The notes: a model not told the origin generated them from the sequence alone. Shown: positions 1 through 7,615, counted from the first letter of the stretch. The stretch is DNA of 34,799 nt from Caldisericota bacterium (GCA_030652945.1 JAUSAI010000182.1:1-34799), one strand, 5' to 3'. Numbers and translations: made by a program.

Positions 1-119
1 CTGGTATGCAGCCTCAGAGAACCGAGGTGGAGCAGGAGAAGAAGATTCTGAAGGAATTCAAAGTTGAAGATGTGGAGCTGCCGGCCATTCTGCGAAAGGG
101 CTCAGCGCGCGGCTTCTGA
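1..119 (+). CDS. ftsZ: Cell division protein FtsZ, C-terminal tail (5' end outside window)
   Basis: The window opens inside a reading frame whose first full codon is at base 3 and which ends at a TGA at 117-119. About 38 residues are visible: a charged Glu/Lys-rich stretch followed by VELPAILRKG near the end. This resembles the FtsZ C-terminal conserved peptide (consensus around D-I-P-A-F-L-R), the site that binds FtsA, ZipA or SepF, reached through a charged linker. The next gene is yggS, which follows ftsZ in many division clusters, and this supports the call. The GTPase core is not in the window, so the identification rests on this short peptide plus context. Confidence 0.6.
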   Translation, partial: GMQPQRTEVEQEKKILKEFKVEDVELPAILRKGSARGF

Positions 120-128
120 TTTCCTTCC

Positions 129-821
129 ATGGGTCATCTGAGTGACCGGCTTGCAGCTGTCCGGGAGAGGGCATTGCATGCCTATAGCCTTCGAGCTGGC
201 ACGGGCAACGGATTGCGCATTGTCTGCGTCACGAAAGGCAGAAGCCTTGCGAGCGTCGAGGAAGTCGTGCAAGCCGGCGCACTGGAGATAGGGGAGAACT
301 ACCTTCAGGAAGCGTTGAAGAAGGGCGTCTTCCGGCTCCGTGACCAATACGGCATACTGGTTCGCTTTATCGGGCGCATCCAGTCGAACAAGCTCTCCCG
401 CGTGATGAGGGAATTTGATGCATTGGATTCGCTGGAGGAACGTCTGCTTTCGGAATTGGCACCAGCCACGCTGTCGGGAGAAGTACGGATCAAGGAGTTC
501 CTTCTGGAGATTAATGCCGGAGGCGAGCAGCAAAAGGGTGGCATCACCTTGGAGCGGGTCCGGGAGCTGTTCGCCGGTAGAAAGCAGCCCCTGCCGTCGT
601 TTGTCAGTGGTTTCATGGCAGTTGTCCCTCTTGAGGCGACGATGGGCGAGCGTACTGCACTCTATGAGAGCGTTTATGAGGTGTTTCGAGAAGTGCAGGA
701 GCGAGACGCTTCCCCGGCATTCACTATTCTTTCGATGGGCACATCTGACGACTATGAGCTTGCAATCACGTGTGGCGCAAACATGGTTCGCGTTGGCACG
801 GCGCTGTTTGGCCCCCGGTGA
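129..821 (+). CDS. yggS: YggS/PROSC family pyridoxal phosphate homeostasis protein
   Basis: A 230-residue, single-domain, PLP-binding TIM-barrel protein of the YggS/YlmE/PROSC family. The family keeps free PLP and amino/keto acid pools in balance and has no firmly assigned catalytic reaction. The PLP lysine is K36 in CVTKGRS. The GENYLQE segment, the FIGRIQSNK segment (family WHFIGxLQxNK) and the phosphate-binding C-terminal LSMGTSDDYELAI...MVRVGTALFG are all present. Length is normal. The ATG at 129 lies 10 nt after the ftsZ stop and has no strong Shine-Dalgarno, suggesting co-transcription with ftsZ. SepF and YggT, which often follow yggS, are absent; a sigma factor gene comes next. Confidence 0.93.
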   Translation: MGHLSDRLAAVRERALHAYSLRAGTGNGLRIVCVTKGRSLASVEEVVQAGALEIGENYLQEALKKGVFRLRDQYGILVRFIGRIQSNKLSRVMREFDALDSLEERLLSELAPATLSGEVRIKEFLLEINAGGEQQKGGITLERVRELFAGRKQPLPSFVSGFMAVVPLEATMGERTALYESVYEVFREVQERDASPAFTILSMGTSDDYELAITCGANMVRVGTALFGPR

Positions 822-857
822 AGAGAGTGTAACCTCAGGTTCGTCTGATCCGATAGT

Positions 858-1448
858 ATGATCGAGGAAGGGGGAAGGTTGTCCGCGGACGAGGAACACT
901 TTATACGGCGACTTCAAGCTTCCGACGAAGAAGCTTGGCGGGAGTTTGTAGATCACTATGCCGATCGCATGCTGGCGTATGCGTTGAGACACGTCAAGAA
1001 TCGGGTCGCTGCCGAGGACATTGTAGAGGATACGTTTGGAAGAGTCGTTTCGTCGATTAAGGGATTCACGTACCAAGGCATCCCGCTGGATGTCTGGGTG
1101 TACAAGATTGCGCGTAATGCGGTTGCTGACTACTATCGAAAGCACACGGGATTTGCCGTTCTGCCTTTTCAGGAGTTCATGGATACACGTACTTCCAGTA
1201 TCCTGAACGATCCATATGAAATGGCAGAGGCGGGCGACATCAGGAAGGTGGTAGACCAAGCCGTCGAACTCCTTGCTGAGCCTCGGCGGTCGGTGGTTCG
1301 GCTTCGGCTGTTTCAGGGGAAGACGGTGAAGGAAGCTTCGTTCCTGCTTGGCCTCAGCGAGAGCAATGTCAAGATCCTTCTCTTCCGAGCGCTCGCTGAT
1401 ATCAGGCAGAATATTGCAGAGAAGATGGGTGAGAGACATGAAACGTAA
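858..1448 (+). CDS. ECF-type RNA polymerase sigma factor (sigma-70 family)
   Basis: A 196-residue extracytoplasmic-function-type sigma factor. Region sigma-2 (about 27-95) carries the core-binding and -10-recognition helices, with AEDIVEDTFGRV and PLDVWVYKIARNAVADYYRK recognisable. A linker precedes region sigma-4 (about 135-187), a helix-turn-helix for the -35 element with LRLFQGKTVKEASFLLGLSE. There is no sigma-1.1 or sigma-3 region, as expected for ECF factors. The gene ends inside the next one (11-nt overlap), the usual layout for a sigma/anti-sigma pair. The ATG at 858 has little Shine-Dalgarno; an in-frame TTG at 879 sits directly behind a purine-rich GAGGAAGGGGGAAGG tract and may be the true start. 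Target promoters cannot be told from the sequence. Confidence 0.9.
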   Translation: MIEEGGRLSADEEHFIRRLQASDEEAWREFVDHYADRMLAYALRHVKNRVAAEDIVEDTFGRVVSSIKGFTYQGIPLDVWVYKIARNAVADYYRKHTGFAVLPFQEFMDTRTSSILNDPYEMAEAGDIRKVVDQAVELLAEPRRSVVRLRLFQGKTVKEASFLLGLSESNVKILLFRALADIRQNIAEKMGERHET

Positions 1449-1950
1449 CGAGCGCGAGTCGGAGAAGACGGAGATCCTGAGTCACTTCGTAGAGAACCTG
1501 CAGAGCCGAGACCGTGACCTCTTTGATGGCATTAAGCCGGGGTGCCTCTCTCGAGCGGATATGGACCTACTTGACCTCGTTCTGTTCATGGTGCCGGTTG
1601 TTCAACACTCCAGCGCTGACTACAAAGAACGACTAGGGGCACTGGCTCCACAGCCTGTACAGCGGTACGACCTTCACGGTCACGACATCAACGAGCGTCC
1701 CCCCCGACCCTTCTCGCGACTGTTCAGTCCGGTGGCTGGCTTTGTCCACGCCGTGGCTGCTTTCGTTGCGGCGCTCATCGCAGAACCCATCCCCGGCAGT
1801 CTGGAACTGCGGTCAATTGACACTTCCGGGCAATTGTGGTATAAGTTCCAGGCGGGGAAGCAGGCTTGCATATCCTTCCGTGGGAGTTTCGAAACGCACC
1901 ACGCGGCTTCCTTCGCTGATGTCCTTCTTGGGTTCCGAGCTGTTGGCTGA
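1438..1950 (+). CDS. Putative membrane-anchored anti-sigma factor
   Basis: A 170-residue protein whose ATG lies within the last codons of the sigma gene, so the two are translationally coupled. Residues 1-95 are charged and probably cytoplasmic. Residues about 97-119 form one hydrophobic helix (SPVAGFVHAVAAFVAALIA). The remaining ~50 residues would lie outside the membrane. A cytoplasmic N-terminus, one TM helix and an external tail after an ECF sigma is the classic anti-sigma architecture, but I see no HxxxCxxC zinc anti-sigma motif and recognise no named family. Function is therefore inferred from position and topology. Frame +2 stays open from 1742 to 2026 and would give a different C-terminus if a frameshift lies around 1880-1945. 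Confidence 0.6.
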   Translation: MKRNERESEKTEILSHFVENLQSRDRDLFDGIKPGCLSRADMDLLDLVLFMVPVVQHSSADYKERLGALAPQPVQRYDLHGHDINERPPRPFSRLFSPVAGFVHAVAAFVAALIAEPIPGSLELRSIDTSGQLWYKFQAGKQACISFRGSFETHHAASFADVLLGFRAVG

Positions 1951-2024
1951 AGACAAATGCCGGTACTTCAAGCGGGAGCTACTTGGCCAGGGATCGTACG
2001 GAACTGCAGTAGCAGCAACTTGGT

Positions 2025-2166
2025 AAAGGAGGAGCAATCGACGAGAAGAGTACTATCTGCGCTGCTCGCAGTGGTGCCTGGGACGGCGACTCGAGTTTTC
2101 GGCGCCGGGGTTGCCAGAGGCAGTTGTTCACATTGCAGAACATACGAAATCGACCATAGATCATAA
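2025..2166 (+). pseudogene. Possible relic of a secreted (substrate-binding?) protein gene
   Basis: A near-perfect Shine-Dalgarno AAAGGAGGAG (2025-2034) is followed after 6 nt by ACG (2041) instead of an ATG. The frame from there reads T-R-R-V-L-S-A-L-L-A-V-V and on through Ala/Gly/Val-rich residues, like a bacterial signal peptide, and stops at 2164-2166 after only 41 codons. Transporter operons of the following type usually carry a substrate-binding protein gene, and none is intact here. I infer that this may be what remains after internal deletion and loss of the start codon. It could also be chance, a short non-AUG-initiated peptide or untranslated leader. Confidence 0.3.
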
Positions 2167-2175
2167 GCGGGCAGT

Positions 2176-2201
2176 CCCGCGCTCCCTTGAGCGGGTGCGG
2201 G
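2176..2201 (+). promoter_or_regulatory. Hairpin just upstream of the transporter operon
   Basis: CCCGC (2176-2180) and GCTC (2181-2184) can pair with GAGC (2189-2192) and GCGGG (2197-2201), leaving a CCTT loop and a GGGT bulge. It ends 7 nt before the AAAGGAG ribosome binding site (2208-2214) of the first permease gene. It could be a leader attenuator or an mRNA 5' stabiliser. It has no T tract, so it is unlikely to be a simple terminator. I see no convincing -35/-10 pair between 1951 and 2225. Confidence 0.3.
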
Positions 2202-2225
2202 AAACCGAAAGGAGTCTTCGCCAAC

Positions 2226-3212
2226 ATGAGAGACTACATAATCCGTCGTATCCTGGGCATGATTCCACTGATACTCATCGTCATGATCGTGTCGTTCGGG
2301 ATATTCTCACTTGTTCCCAACCCGTTTGCTGCCCTGACCGAGAATCCACGTATCAAGAGGGCTGACGTTGAGCGCTTGAAACACGCCTGGGGGTTTGACC
2401 TTCCGTGGCATCTGCGCTTCTTCAGGTGGTTTGGCGGCGTTGTCCGTGGTGACTGGGGACCGTCACTGTTGTTTCCGGGTTCGACCGCCCGTGAAGTCAT
2501 CGGAAGGGCTTTGCCGATTACCATGCGGGTCATGGGTCTCGAGTTCCTCCTTGCTCTCATCATAGCTCTGCCCATTGGCATTCTCTCGGCGGTCAAGCAG
2601 TACTCAATCACTGACTACATCGTGACGGTCATCAGCTTCTTCGGCATGTCCATGCCGACATTCTGGTTCGGGTTGCTGATGATGATGTTCTTCAGTGTTC
2701 TCTTGAAGCGTCCTAGTGGTATGCCGCTTCTTCCCGCTGGGGGTCTGATGACGCCCGGCCTCGAGGACGCCCCATTCTTCGTGAAATTCGGCGACCGCCT
2801 GCAGTACCTTGTCATGCCTGTTGCCGTGCTCGCGTTCAACTCTATCGGAGGTTGGACGCGCTACATGCGCACCTCGATGCTGGAGGTCATTCGGCAGGAC
2901 TACATTCGTACGGCGAGAGCAAAAGGTGTCCCCGAGAGGTTTGTCATCAACAGGCACGCTCTTCGGAATGCGCTGATTCCAATCGTTACTCTTGTTGCGC
3001 TGTCGGCACCTATTGTGGTAGGCGGTGCCGCGATAACGGAGACGATCTTCACTATCCCCGGCATGGGCAGTCTCATTATACAGGCTCAGATCAAGGCTGA
3101 CTACCCTACGGCCATGATTGCGCTCATGTTGTCCAGCATCCTTGTTATTGTCTTCAACCTGGTGGCGGACATCGTCTACGCGTGGATCGACCCGCGCATC
3201 AAGTACAGCTAG
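2226..3212 (+). CDS. Oligopeptide/dipeptide-type ABC transporter permease (DppB/OppB family)
   Basis: A 328-residue inner-membrane permease of the DppB/OppB/NikB family, one half of the translocation channel. The N-terminus MRDYIIRRILGMIPLILIVM is the typical first TM helix and amphipathic start. About six TM segments follow, and the ATPase-docking EAA-type loop is visible near residue 230 (TARAKGVPERFVINRHALRNALIP). The ATG at 2226 is preceded by AAAGGAG at 2208-2214; the frame is open further upstream, but those residues do not look like a permease. It is the first gene of a four-gene operon, with the second permease starting 11 nt downstream. Substrate (peptide, nickel, sugar) cannot be decided without a binding protein. 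Confidence 0.93.
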   Translation: MRDYIIRRILGMIPLILIVMIVSFGIFSLVPNPFAALTENPRIKRADVERLKHAWGFDLPWHLRFFRWFGGVVRGDWGPSLLFPGSTAREVIGRALPITMRVMGLEFLLALIIALPIGILSAVKQYSITDYIVTVISFFGMSMPTFWFGLLMMMFFSVLLKRPSGMPLLPAGGLMTPGLEDAPFFVKFGDRLQYLVMPVAVLAFNSIGGWTRYMRTSMLEVIRQDYIRTARAKGVPERFVINRHALRNALIPIVTLVALSAPIVVGGAAITETIFTIPGMGSLIIQAQIKADYPTAMIALMLSSILVIVFNLVADIVYAWIDPRIKYS

Positions 3213-3223
3213 GAGGAACCTCT

Positions 3224-4126
3224 ATGGCCGAGAATGCTATTGACGCAGGCAAGAAGAAGAACCAGAAGACGGCGGAGGACTTCACCTACATAGGCATGGT
3301 GCTGCATCGGCTGACACGCCACAAATTGGCCATGGCCGGGGCCTTCATGCTCATCGCGATCTTCCTGTTTGTCTTTGTTGGTCCACTCATCTGGCGCATC
3401 GATCCCAATTTGCAGATCGAGAGCCTGGAGGGTCTCCTGAATCCGGCATCTGCCGCCCATCCGCTGGGGACCGATGACTACGGCCGGGATGTTCTCGCAC
3501 GGATGTTCTTCGGAGGTCGCATTTCGCTGTTCATCGGATTTGTATCGGCAATCACTGCGGCACTCGTCGGGACTCTTGTCGGCCTTGTCGCGGGATACTA
3601 CGGTGGGTGGGCGGACAACATCCTCATGAGATTCACGGACGCCATGCTGTCGATCCCGACGTTCCCGCTGCTTATTGCCCTCGCGAGCATTCTCGGCAAG
3701 GGAATATGGCAGCTGATCATGGTTATTGTCGTTTTCGGATGGATGGTGGATGCGCGTCTCGTGCGCGGTATGGTACTCTCACTCAAGGAGCAGGAGTATG
3801 TCGAGGCCGCTCGGGCAATCGGTGCCTCGGCGAACCGTATCATGTGGAAACACCTCTTCCCAAATACGCTGGCGGTTCTCATCGTATCAACGACGATTGG
3901 CATTGGCGGTTCCATCATCTACGAAGCATCGATCAGCTTCCTGGGGTTTGGGGTGCAGGCACCTTTTGCCAGCTGGGGGAACATGCTGCAGAACGCCCAG
4001 CAGTACATTTGGACGGCACCCAGCTTGATTATCTACCCTGGTCTTGCGATCTTCATGACCGTTCTCGGTTTCAACTTCTTCGGGGATGGCTTGCGGGACG
4101 CAATTGACCCCAAACTGAAGCTCTAG
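3224..4126 (+). CDS. Oligopeptide/dipeptide-type ABC transporter permease (DppC/OppC family)
   Basis: A 300-residue second permease, partner of the preceding gene. A charged, Lys-rich N-terminal cytoplasmic segment (about 1-35) precedes the first TM helix. The family landmark HPLGTDDYGRDVLARMFFGGRISL follows the first periplasmic loop. The EAA loop EYVEAARAIGASANRIMWKHLFPN, which contacts the ATPases, lies in the C-terminal half, and the end GDGLRDAIDPKL is typical. The ATG at 3224 is chosen because AGGAGGA (3211-3217) lies just upstream; the longer open frame would overlap the previous gene. It is 11 nt after that gene and 9 nt before the next, so it is clearly part of the operon. Confidence 0.94.
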   Translation: MAENAIDAGKKKNQKTAEDFTYIGMVLHRLTRHKLAMAGAFMLIAIFLFVFVGPLIWRIDPNLQIESLEGLLNPASAAHPLGTDDYGRDVLARMFFGGRISLFIGFVSAITAALVGTLVGLVAGYYGGWADNILMRFTDAMLSIPTFPLLIALASILGKGIWQLIMVIVVFGWMVDARLVRGMVLSLKEQEYVEAARAIGASANRIMWKHLFPNTLAVLIVSTTIGIGGSIIYEASISFLGFGVQAPFASWGNMLQNAQQYIWTAPSLIIYPGLAIFMTVLGFNFFGDGLRDAIDPKLKL

Positions 4127-4135
4127 GGGGGGTTC

Positions 4136-5122
4136 GTGGAAAACAGAGAAGTCCTGGTTGACGTAAAGAATCTTCGGACCTTCTTCTACACGGAAGATGG
4201 CGTTGTTCCAGCCGTAGACGGTATCGACCTCACGATCCATCGTGGAGAGGTCGTTGGCCTGGTCGGCGAATCCGGCTGTGGCAAGTCGGTAGCATCGCTT
4301 TCTATCATGCGGCTTATAGCCAATCCTCCAGGGAAGATTCTTAGTGGAGAGATCTTCTTCCACGGGGAGGACCTGCTCAAGAAGAGTGACGAGGAAATGC
4401 GACTCATTCGCGGAGACAAGATCTCCATGATCTTTCAGGAGCCGATGACGTCACTCAACCCGGTATTCACCATTGGAGACCAGATCAGCGAGGCCATTAC
4501 TCTTCACCAGAAGATCGACGCGGCAGAAGCAAAGAAGCGAACGATAGAGATGCTACGGTTGGTGGGAATACCTGAACCGGAGCGTAGATTCAGTCAGTAC
4601 CCTCACGAGATGAGCGGCGGCATGAGGCAGCGAGTCATGATTGCCATGGCGCTCTCGTCGAACCCCGAGCTCCTCATTTCGGATGAAGCGACAACTGCGC
4701 TGGACGTTACGATCCAAGCACAGATCCTGGATTTGATGCGCGGATTGCAGAAGAAACTGGGGATGGCCATTCTCATCATTACGCACAATCTGGCAGTTGT
4801 TGCCGAAATGGCCGAATTCATAGCGATTGCGTACTCCGGGAAGATCGTCGAGAACGCGAGTGCGAGGGAGATCTTCAAGACTCCTCGCCACCCGTATACG
4901 CACGGGCTTCTTCAGTCCATCCCCAGATTCACAGAGCGTAAGACAACGGAGCCCTTGCCTGCCATCGAGGGAATGGTCCCATCTCCCTACCACATGCCCA
5001 AGGGGTGTAGTTTCAATCCTCGTTGCCCGTTCGCGACAGAGCGGTGCCGTGAGGAAGCGCCTGAACTCGAGGAGCTTTCCCCCGGGCACCTCGTGCGCTG
5101 CTATCACCCGATTGAGTACTAG
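4136..5122 (+). CDS. Oligopeptide/dipeptide-type ABC transporter ATP-binding protein (DppD/OppD family)
   Basis: A 328-residue cytoplasmic ATPase that powers the two permeases. Walker A is GESGCGKS (44-51), the Q-loop is in [10 protein letters not shown] (Q101), the ABC signature is SGGMRQR (160 onwards) and Walker B ends in ISDE (E184). The C-terminal peptide-transporter extension has the Cys pattern around RCPFATERC. The motif after Walker B reads DEATTALD where the family almost always has DEPTTALD; the catalytic Glu is kept. It starts with GTG at 4136, behind a G-rich run (4126-4132) that acts as ribosome binding site, 9 nt after the permease stop. It probably forms a heterodimer with the next gene product. 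Confidence 0.94.
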   Translation: MENREVLVDVKNLRTFFYTEDGVVPAVDGIDLTIHRGEVVGLVGESGCGKSVASLSIMRLIANPPGKILSGEIFFHGEDLLKKSDEEMRLIRGDKISMIFQEPMTSLNPVFTIGDQISEAITLHQKIDAAEAKKRTIEMLRLVGIPEPERRFSQYPHEMSGGMRQRVMIAMALSSNPELLISDEATTALDVTIQAQILDLMRGLQKKLGMAILIITHNLAVVAEMAEFIAIAYSGKIVENASAREIFKTPRHPYTHGLLQSIPRFTERKTTEPLPAIEGMVPSPYHMPKGCSFNPRCPFATERCREEAPELEELSPGHLVRCYHPIEY

Positions 5123-5140
5123 GTAGAGGAGAGATCACCC

Positions 5141-6115
5141 ATGGCAACGAAACTTGTCGAAGTCCAGAAGCTCAAGAAGTGGTTTCCCATCAAAGGCGGG
5201 GTTCTTTCGAGCACCGTCGCACACGTGAAGGCAGTTGATGAGGTCGACTTCTTCATCAACGAGGGAGAGACCCTGGGTCTGGTAGGGGAATCGGGCTCGG
5301 GAAAAACGACGGCAGGGCGCACGATGCTGAAGCTGCTGGAACCTACTAGTGGAAGGATTCTCTACAAAGGCCAGGACGTCAGCGCATATACACCAAATCA
5401 GATGCGTCCCCTCCGTCGCAATGTGCAGATCATGTTCCAGGATCCCTACGGTTCCCTGAACCCTCGCATGCCTGTCGGTGACATTATTCAGGAACCCCTG
5501 GATGTCCACGTGATCGGAACCCGGAGTGAGCGCCGCGCCGCAGTAGCCGCAATCATGGAAACGGTTGGGCTGCGATCTGAGTATCAGCGGCGATATCCTC
5601 ACGAGTTCTCCGGAGGACAGCGCCAACGCATTGGCGTTGCTCGGGCTCTCATTCTGAACCCTGAACTCCTTGTGCTTGACGAACCGATTTCCGCACTAGA
5701 TGTTTCGATTCAGTCGCAGATCATCAACCTGCTTCAGGAACTTCAGCAGAAGCGCAACCTGACATACCTGTTCATCGCGCACGATCTTGCTGTCGTGCGG
5801 CATATGTCCGACCGCGTAGCGGTCATGTATCTGGGGAAGATCGTCGAGACCGCTGAGAATGATGAGCTCTTCGACCACCCGATGCATCCGTACACACAGG
5901 CGTTGCTATCTGCTGTCCCCGTACCGGATCCCGATGTCAAGAGAGAGCGCATCATTCTGCAGGGAGACATTCCCTCGCCGGTGAATCCACCGTCAGGCTG
6001 CCACTTCCGCACCAGATGTCCGTATGCAATGCCTGTCTGCAGAGAACAAGAGCCGATTGCCATTGAGACAGCTCCAGAACATACAGTGGCCTGTCATCTG
6101 CTTACGAAGAAATAG
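5141..6115 (+). CDS. Oligopeptide/dipeptide-type ABC transporter ATP-binding protein (DppF/OppF family)
   Basis: A 324-residue second ATPase of the transporter. Walker A is GESGSGKT (49-56). [13 protein letters not shown] carries the Q-loop, the signature is [14 protein letters not shown], Walker B is [12 protein letters not shown], and the H-loop is in IAHDLAVV. The C-terminal oligopeptide-transporter extension with RCPYAMPVC is present. [11 protein letters not shown] near the N-terminus is typical of OppF/DppF. The ATG at 5141 follows an AGAGGAGAG ribosome binding site 18 nt after the previous stop. This is the last gene of the operon; no substrate-binding protein gene precedes or follows it in the window. 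A large hairpin begins 14 nt after its stop. Confidence 0.94.
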   Translation: MATKLVEVQKLKKWFPIKGGVLSSTVAHVKAVDEVDFFINEGETLGLVGESGSGKTTAGRTMLKLLEPTSGRILYKGQDVSAYTPNQMRPLRRNVQIMFQDPYGSLNPRMPVGDIIQEPLDVHVIGTRSERRAAVAAIMETVGLRSEYQRRYPHEFSGGQRQRIGVARALILNPELLVLDEPISALDVSIQSQIINLLQELQQKRNLTYLFIAHDLAVVRHMSDRVAVMYLGKIVETAENDELFDHPMHPYTQALLSAVPVPDPDVKRERIILQGDIPSPVNPPSGCHFRTRCPYAMPVCREQEPIAIETAPEHTVACHLLTKK

Positions 6116-6129
6116 CCACTACGGATGCT

Positions 6130-6195
6130 ATGGCGCAACCGGGCTGTCTTTCCTTCTAAGCAGGGAGACAGCCCGGTTGGACTATGTTGCGCCAT
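6130..6195 (+). terminator. Long compound hairpin between the ABC operon and yggU
   Basis: A perfect 13-bp stem, AACCGGGCTGTCT (6137-6149) with AGACAGCCCGGTT (6166-6178), encloses a 16-nt loop. An outer 8-bp stem, ATGGCGCA (6130-6137) with TGCGCCAT (6188-6195), can close around it, the two sharing base 6137. No run of T follows. Position after the last transporter gene suggests a terminator or processing site separating transporter and yggU transcripts. The outer stem ends 1 nt before the AGGAGGG ribosome binding site of yggU, so it could also affect translation of yggU. Confidence 0.6.
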
Positions 6196-6211
6196 CAGGA
6201 GGGAAGTACCT

Positions 6212-6478
6212 ATGCGGATTCCCATTCACGTGACAACCGGAAGCAGAGAGGCCGCGATCGTACCCGGGAGTCCGTTGCATGTGCGAGTCAAGGCAAGGCC
6301 GGTAGACGGAAGGGCCAATGGTGAACTCGTGTGCCTTCTTGGCCGCTACTACGGGGTCAGACAGGATGCGGTACGGATAGTTGCTGGCTTGACCGCAAGA
6401 GAGAAGATCATCGAGATTGTCGACGTTGACCAGCAACGGAGAGCCACGACACGTGGGCATCGTGGAGTGGCTCCGTGA
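6212..6478 (+). CDS. yggU: YggU/DUF167 family protein
   Basis: A small 88-residue protein of the DUF167/UPF0235 (YggU) family, whose molecular function is not established. The family core is clear: LHVRVKARPVDGRANGEL in the middle, then the IVAGLTAREKIIEI segment matching the usual S-G-x-x-x-R-x-K pattern. The ATG at 6212 has a strong AGGAGGG (6197-6203); the reading frame is open further upstream but would run through the hairpin. The stop overlaps the GTG of lspA (GTGA), so the two are coupled. YggU genes commonly sit near yggS, and the sigma and transporter genes here lie between the two. Confidence 0.85.
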   Translation: MRIPIHVTTGSREAAIVPGSPLHVRVKARPVDGRANGELVCLLGRYYGVRQDAVRIVAGLTAREKIIEIVDVDQQRRATTRGHRGVAP

Positions 6479-6918
6479 AGGGTATGCTGGCAATCCTGGC
6501 AGGGGTCATCGTCATCGATCAAGTGACAAAGGCGACTGCCAGAGTCCTCCTCGCCTCGCAATCGTGGTATGCGGGACCAGTAGGGCTTGTGCTCGCTACG
6601 AATTCTGGCGTCGCATTTGGGCTTTTCGGCGGGAGCTGGTGGGTCATTCCACTGAACGTGGTCCTTGGGGCCGTGGTCGCGAGTGCGTTCGTGAGCGCTC
6701 TGCGGCACAAAGAGAGCTGTCTGGCCCGCGGTCTGCTGTTGGTTCTGGGTGGGTTCGTCGGGAATCTCGTGGACCGCATTTGCTTTGGGAAGGTAACGGA
6801 CTTCCTGTGGATTCGCGGCTGGTCGGTCTTCAACATTGCGGACTGCTCTGTCGTTGCGGGCTCGATCATTGTGGGCCTGGCACTACTCTTCCCTGGACCC
6901 ACCAAAAGTCATGGCTGA
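6475..6918 (+). CDS. lspA: Lipoprotein signal peptidase (signal peptidase II)
   Basis: A 147-residue inner-membrane aspartic protease that cleaves the signal peptide of diacylglyceryl-modified prolipoproteins after Lgt. Four hydrophobic segments are visible. Conserved elements are DQVTK near residue 15, the NSGVAFGLF block (43-51), GNLVDRICFGKVTDF with catalytic Asp 109, and FNIADCSV with catalytic Asp 123. It is slightly short for the family (about 160), mainly in the tail. The GTG at 6475 overlaps the yggU stop; an ATG three codons later (6484) is an alternative. The 3' end overlaps the next gene by 8 nt. Its presence shows that the organism makes lipoproteins. Confidence 0.93.
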   Translation: MKGMLAILAGVIVIDQVTKATARVLLASQSWYAGPVGLVLATNSGVAFGLFGGSWWVIPLNVVLGAVVASAFVSALRHKESCLARGLLLVLGGFVGNLVDRICFGKVTDFLWIRGWSVFNIADCSVVAGSIIVGLALLFPGPTKSHG

Positions 6919-7615
6919 ACACGACCGGCACTGCTGGAGCATACTGCTCCTTGACAATGACGTGTTGGTTGTTGACAAACCCGCAGGTCTGTGCGTCTTC
7001 ACGCAACCCGGTAGCCTCAGTGGAACTCTCAGCGAGCAGCTGCTTGATGCTGGATACTCACTATATGATGGGCCTGGTGTGGAGCTTCCCGGGGTCGTCC
7101 ATCGTCTCGACCGAGATACGAGTGGCGTGATTGCATTTGCACGAACAAGACTCGGGTTTGAGATCCTCAAGGCCCACTTCGTCGACGGCCGAGCCAACAA
7201 GCGATACGTTGCTCTCGTCAGTGGACTGGTAGATGTGCGTCACGGGAAGATAGAAGTGCCTATCGGTGCAAAGAGAACGCAGGGCTTGCTTCTGCGGCAT
7301 GCGGACAGCTCAGGACGCCCGTCCGTAACGGAGTTTGATGTCATACGCCGCTTCGCCAGAAACGTGACGTTGCTGCGGCTTCGCTTGGAAACCGGCAGAA
7401 CCCACCAGATACGAGTACACTGCTCCTACATAGGGCATCCGGTGCTTGGCGACTACACGTACGGCTACAGGGATCGACCCGGAATTGTCGTTCCGCGGCA
7501 GATGCTGCACGCCTCTTCTCTCGAAGTGGTTTTGCCGGCGTCTGGGAGGAAGGTGCTCGTTGTCGCATCTCTGCCGGCGGACATGAAGTCCGTTCTGGGA
7601 GCATTGTCCACGTGA
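6911..7615 (+). CDS. RluA-family 23S rRNA/tRNA pseudouridine synthase
   Basis: A 234-residue pseudouridine synthase that isomerises specific uridines in rRNA or tRNA. The RluA-family active-site motif HRLDRDTSG holds the catalytic Asp 67. The VVDKPAGLCV segment before it and the KRYVAL, RTHQIRVHCSYIGHPVLGD segments after it are all typical. It has no N-terminal S4 domain, so it resembles the short RluA type rather than full-length RluC/RluD; target uridines cannot be assigned. The ATG at 6911 was chosen because it overlaps the end of lspA by 8 nt and starts a normal N-terminus. An lspA-rluD-like pair is common in Firmicutes. Confidence 0.92.
   Translation: MAEHDRHCWSILLLDNDVLVVDKPAGLCVFTQPGSLSGTLSEQLLDAGYSLYDGPGVELPGVVHRLDRDTSGVIAFARTRLGFEILKAHFVDGRANKRYVALVSGLVDVRHGKIEVPIGAKRTQGLLLRHADSSGRPSVTEFDVIRRFARNVTLLRLRLETGRTHQIRVHCSYIGHPVLGDYTYGYRDRPGIVVPRQMLHASSLEVVLPASGRKVLVVASLPADMKSVLGALST

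Noticed and set aside
102-1439. 445-codon open frame on the - strand
   Set aside because: It lies exactly antisense to yggS and the ECF sigma gene, both of which carry clear family motifs. Its own translation shows no domain; it is a codon-bias shadow.
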